Source of the DNA: Amoebophrya sp. AT5.2 | Lineage: Eukaryota; Sar; Dinophyceae; Syndiniales; Amoebophryaceae | DNA length: 11,576 nt | Reading direction: 5' to 3' | Assembly: GCA_005223375.1 (NCBI GenBank) | Contig: RXOD01006019.1 | Span: forward strand, 1-11,576 | In this document: piece by piece, positions 8,901 to 11,576 of the stretch | Numbering within the stretch: the stretch's first letter is position 1 | Layout: each line of letters opens with the position of its first letter | The notes under the pieces: model-generated | Database searches by the model: none | The model's input: the letters and a program-made list of their open reading frames with translations, nothing else | Told to the model about the DNA's origin: nothing | Made by a program: the position numbers and the translations under genes

Positions 8901-9682
8901 CATCCACTGCCACTTCTTCATGTACTTAGACAAGCGTAAACCAAAACGGATCCAAGCACCTTTAGCGATCCGTCGTCCGTGGAGAGAAACAGCCTGTTCG
9001 CGCGGTAACTCAGGCTCCAAATTGCTCCGCCGAAGGAGGACGACGTTAAGTGCAGCTTGCCCGAATCCACATCAAAGCAATGAAACGAGCCATGCAGCCC
9101 GCCGACGACGAGGAAGTAGTCGCTGCGAGCGCTGTCGACGCTCGCTGAAGTTGATCCTCCACTGCTGGCGCCTTTCCCTTGTTGATGGGCGTTCTCCATC
9201 TCCTTGCCTGCATTCTTGCTTGCGAGTTTTGCTTTCTTCGTGTGTTTTGCAGCTTTCTTCGCATCCTCGTCCTCGGCGTCGCTGTCGTCATCGTCCGACG
9301 ATGAGGAGGACGATGAAGAGTCATCGTGGTCTTCAGAGCTGCCAGTCGCTTCCCTTGCAGCTGCGCTTCTAGTGCAGCTGTCATTGGAAACAGTTTGGGC
9401 AATTTCAATCTTTGCCATCCAGGCCAAACACCGCGCGGAGCTCTGCACGTTCGGGAGGTACAGCGTGTTCCTCAGTGCCTGATACTCGTCCAATATCTCG
9501 ATTACTCCCTTGCTGCGCCCCACCGCCGTCATCGCGCCACATGGCGAGGTTGCAATCGCCTCCACAGCCAACGGCGCGGGCTCGAACATTCGCGCCGACA
9601 GGAGCGAAGTCCGATTCTTTGTGGCGGCCTTCAGCGCTCCTACGCCCGTTTTTTCCTCTGGATCGCGCTTCATGATGGCCAT
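5938..9682 (-). CDS. UTP4: U3 snoRNP / SSU processome WD40 protein UTP4 (Cirhin-like), five exons
   Basis: UTP4 is a t-UTP (UTP-A) component that binds nascent pre-rRNA in the nucleolus. Exons are 9682-8960, 8811-8586, 8274-7418, 7066-6672 and 6469-5938, giving 910 residues against 686 in human Cirhin. The predicted protein follows Cirhin end to end: early blade segments FHCFDVDSGKL and FGGAIWSLSYRANRLFL then DDGSLKV; GDIYVGDTNGRITKWTKTATG (exon 2); LAAGDSLGQVSIYDTKQ (exon 3); RITIYNLDTMKAQ across the last junction; and the diagnostic C-terminus LLAIEIP...LPAKKPRKQYGRK, equivalent to human LVAVERP...LPPPIKKKKFGT. Extra length comes from low-complexity inserts: Ser/Asp/Lys-rich at 114-188, and Ser/Gly/Arg-rich in exon 3. 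The ATG at 9682 follows a strong AG acceptor by four nt. Stop is TAA. Junctions were derived by hand and maintain frame at every boundary. Confidence 0.9.
6470..6671 (-). other. UTP4 intron 4, 202 nt
   Basis: Donor gtaccagaac follows ACGAT, and acceptor ccacgacag precedes ATACAACC. Splicing in phase 2 gives RITIYNLDTM, aligning with the VYNV blade strand of Cirhin. Unspliced reading hits stops on both sides. Confidence 0.85.
7067..7417 (-). other. UTP4 intron 3, 351 nt
   Basis: Donor gtcagtgta follows GCGCTGAAG, and acceptor gaccacag precedes GACCCGACG, phase 0. It contains an AT-rich 8-bp hairpin at 7290-7313 (ctattata/tataatag). Confidence 0.85.
8275..8585 (-). other. UTP4 intron 2, 311 nt
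   Basis: Donor gtacgagtac follows AACG, and acceptor gctccaaag precedes GTTCCGCC, phase 1, giving N-G-S-A-V-I-W. The junction falls where Cirhin moves from one blade to the next, so the exact donor is less certain than the others. Confidence 0.75.
8812..8959 (-). other. UTP4 intron 1, 148 nt
   Basis: Donor gtgcttggat follows TCGCTAAAG, and acceptor aactcaccag precedes GTCTTCCAG, phase 0. The product GSLK-VFQRDE matches GSVKLFQ of Cirhin. Confidence 0.9.
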
Positions 9683-9701
9683 CGTCCTGAAAAAGATGAA
9701 C
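9683..9701 (-). promoter_or_regulatory. Splice-acceptor-like site immediately before the UTP4 start
   Basis: gttcatctttttcag ends at 9687, only four nt (gacg) before the ATG. It has the pyrimidine tract and CAG of a strong acceptor. It may receive a trans-spliced leader, or end a cis intron in the 5' UTR. Confidence 0.45.
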
Positions 9702-10754
9702 ACGCACTTGCCCGGTACTGAGAGCACGGATACGTGTGACGCGGCAGGCCGAAGGGAAGTCGAGGTCGACTTAAATTGCTATAGAGAATGCTGCGATCGT
9801 CGATGTGCCCGCTGAACAATCTATCTTTGCTGTGCGCACTGTCAAGTTTAAAGTTTTTGTACTGTACTAGACAAGGGGAAAGCCAAAGCACGGTAAAGAA
9901 AATCGTTGCTCACTTGGCTATGGCTTACTGTTTTACAACTACTTAAATCAATGTACCGGCAACGAAATCAAATATACTTCATCAACAAGTATTAGTCGCG
10001 AGGATCAGCATTTTCGTAGTGTGATCGGAACCGAGGATCTGAATCGATCTTCTTGCTTCCAGGATCAAGATCTTCTTCCACGACGAAGCACGAAAATGCA
10101 GATCTTCTTGTTCGTTGATCTTAAACATCAAAGATTACTTACGCCTCATTGCACGAAGCACGGACAGACCGCGAAATCTTCACACAAACACAGAGCCAGT
10201 CGTCCAAGGGAGTTATCACCGATTTTGTTCCGCGGGGATCACAGAGGGACAGGAATTGGGTAGGCTCGTGCGTCGTCGTGTTACATTTTCTCGGCCATTG
10301 TGGGTGAGGTGACCACCGTCTTGGCTCCTTTCTTTATAATTAATTTATTCGCCAGAAAAAAATTTTTATGCTTTTGTTTTCTTGATCCATCAATCAGTTG
10401 TGGTGCCGTTGCGTTTCGCAGAAATACGAAGTTCATTGCTGGGTACGCGCCTCCACGTTTTGTTCTGAAACACAATCACAAACATGGTGCTCGCATTATT
10501 TCTTTGGCTTTGCATCAAAATTGTACAAGGAACAGGAACAAGTATAAAAGCAGAAGACACTGACACAACATTGTAGGTAAATCAATCAGAATCAACATTC
10601 AGGTGGTTCAAGTTCAACCCGCCTCCATTGCATTTTGTCAGTCAAGTTGTTCGTTTTCGAATCCTACACCCGACATCTACCTCGATCTAGTGCACCGTGC
10701 GCGACGCACTCTCCGAGGAGCCTCGCTATCCTTAAGCAGCTGCCTCCACCTCGG
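9702..10754. other. Spacer between UTP4 and the membrane-protein gene, no gene recognised
   Basis: About 1.05 kb, fairly AT-rich. The word gatcttctt occurs three times (10046, 10069 and 10101). TATA-like words such as tataaaag near 10543 lie on the plus strand, where no gene follows. I see no tRNA, rRNA or conserved protein. Confidence 0.5.
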
Positions 10755-11443
10755 TCAGCGCGGCGCGGCGTACGAAGTTGTTGTAGTTGTGTAATCCGAT
10801 GGCTCGTAGTACCCTCCCTGCCCTGGTGCCGCCGACTGCCCAAGATGCGCGGCCGCACCGTGTGCCGATTGCAACGGAGCGACACCACTTCGTGGGGGCT
10901 GACCACCCGGTAGCGGAGGACGTCCGCTGGAGCTGTGCACGACGACGTACTCATGACCGTAATTTTGTCCACTCGCACTCTTGGTCTTAGAAGGCTGGTA
11001 AGAACCACCACCAAACCCGCCCGCGCTTCGCCGGCGACTCCGACTGCGATCCCGACCGCCGCTGCTGCGTCTCCTGTGCTTGGTACGCGCCCGCGCTTCC
11101 TCCGAACTAAGGTCTTCACTGAAATCGGAGTCGCTTTCGCTTCCCGAGTCGTACTCGCTGCTGTGGATGCACGAAATCCACCCCGAGAGGAACGACGTCC
11201 ACGAGCGCCCCCCCGGCGTGAAGATGACGGCCCCAGCAGCGACCTCCCCCGTTGTCCTCTGTCTCCCTCGTCGTCCAACCCCAAATGGCCCTTTCTGCGC
11301 GCGATTTGTGATCCGGTGTGGAGCATCGAGAACGTCATCACGGACATGATCGTGACCCCCAGCAGAACCGCGAACCCAAAGTCGAAGAACACCCGGCACC
11401 CGAACGCGCTGCTCAACTTCTCGTAGCCAAACAGTATGGCCAT
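10755..11443 (-). CDS. Unrecognised single-pass membrane protein with Ser/Asp/Arg-rich tail, two exons
   Basis: Function unknown. Exon 1 (11443-11244) starts at an ATG and encodes a hydrophobic span at about residues 18-41 (VFFDFGFAVLLGVTIMSVMT region) followed by a basic IARRKG stop-transfer-like motif. The same frame then becomes an implausible Arg/Thr-rich run. A GT-AG intron (11243-11158) restores a coherent frame, exon 2 (11157-10755), giving 200 residues in all. The tail has an acidic Ser/Asp/Glu block (EYDSGSESDSDFSED), then a basic Arg/Ser block (RDRSRSRRRS), then a Gly/Pro/Tyr-rich end (GYYEPSDYTTTTTSYAAPR). The predicted topology is one membrane span with a long disordered tail. Alternatively a length error in the seven-C run near 11208-11214 joins the same two frames without splicing. 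No family recognised. Confidence 0.55.
11158..11243 (-). other. Probable 86-nt intron of the membrane-protein gene
   Basis: Donor gtcgctgctg and acceptor ccacagcag, phase 2. The acceptor is a tandem cagcag (NAGNAG), so two products differing by one serine are possible. It is shorter than the other introns in the window. Confidence 0.5.
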
Positions 11444-11518
11444 TTATTTTACTTCACTTCTAACTACTTTGAAAATTTTGAGCTACTGCCTGGCGGCGGG
11501 GCACGGGGCTGGAAGGAG

Positions 11519-11576
11519 TAGGGAAAAGGTTCAGACTCCTAGCCCCTTCATCACAGCGGGAGGCATCCCCTATGCC
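11519..11576. repeat. GC-rich block with terminal stem at the right edge, possible dispersed repeat
   Basis: This sequence lies upstream of the membrane-protein gene and is cut by the window edge. The last 15 bases form a perfect 5-bp stem (ggcat 11562-11566 / atgcc 11572-11576, loop cccct). The block differs in composition from the AT-rich leader next to it. Its identity is not established. Confidence 0.25.

Noticed and set aside
10540..10552. TATA-like word tataaaag
   Set aside because: It lies on the plus strand with no gene downstream in that direction, so it is likely chance in AT-rich DNA.
10640..10675. tRNA B-box-like ttcgaatcc
   Set aside because: There is no matching A box, acceptor stem or anticodon arm in the surrounding 80 bases.
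1..11576. Apparent overuse of the tetramer GTAC
   Set aside because: A hand count gave roughly 58, against about 45 expected by chance at equal base frequencies. The excess is too small to support a claim beyond its use at splice donors.

Overview
The window looks like nuclear DNA of a unicellular eukaryote. All four recognisable genes lie on the minus strand, three are interrupted by GT-AG introns, and two encode eukaryote-specific proteins: RCE1, the ER CAAX protease, and UTP4/Cirhin, an SSU processome WD40 protein. The one-strand, head-to-tail layout and pyrimidine-rich AG sites just upstream of several start codons would suit an alveolate, such as a dinoflagellate, syndinian or perkinsid. 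That placement is inference: no spliced-leader gene or rRNA is in view.

Layout from right to left, in transcription order. 11443-10755: a small unrecognised single-pass membrane protein with a Ser/Asp/Arg-rich tail and a probable 86-nt intron. 10754-9683: gene-free. 9682-5938: UTP4 in five exons, about 910 residues. 5937-5139: gene-free. 5138-4065: RCE1, intronless, 357 residues, with the catalytic residues present. 4064-2313: a spacer holding a compact foldback element (about 3111-3541) made of three copies of a 36-bp arm and a nested 16-bp inverted repeat. 2312-1098: the first two coding exons of an AGC-type protein kinase with a long Gln-rich N-terminal extension. Its C-lobe lies beyond the left edge. 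1097-1: the kinase's second intron, containing a tandem array of about 3.5 copies of a 217-bp unit, each with two long hairpins.

The genes act in separate housekeeping roles (prenyl-protein processing, ribosome biogenesis, signalling), and nothing suggests an operon-like functional link. The most unusual material is non-coding: the hairpin satellite inside the kinase intron, the foldback element, and splice donors that favour GTAC over GTRAGT. I see no phage, CRISPR, tRNA or rRNA, and no clear new multi-gene system.
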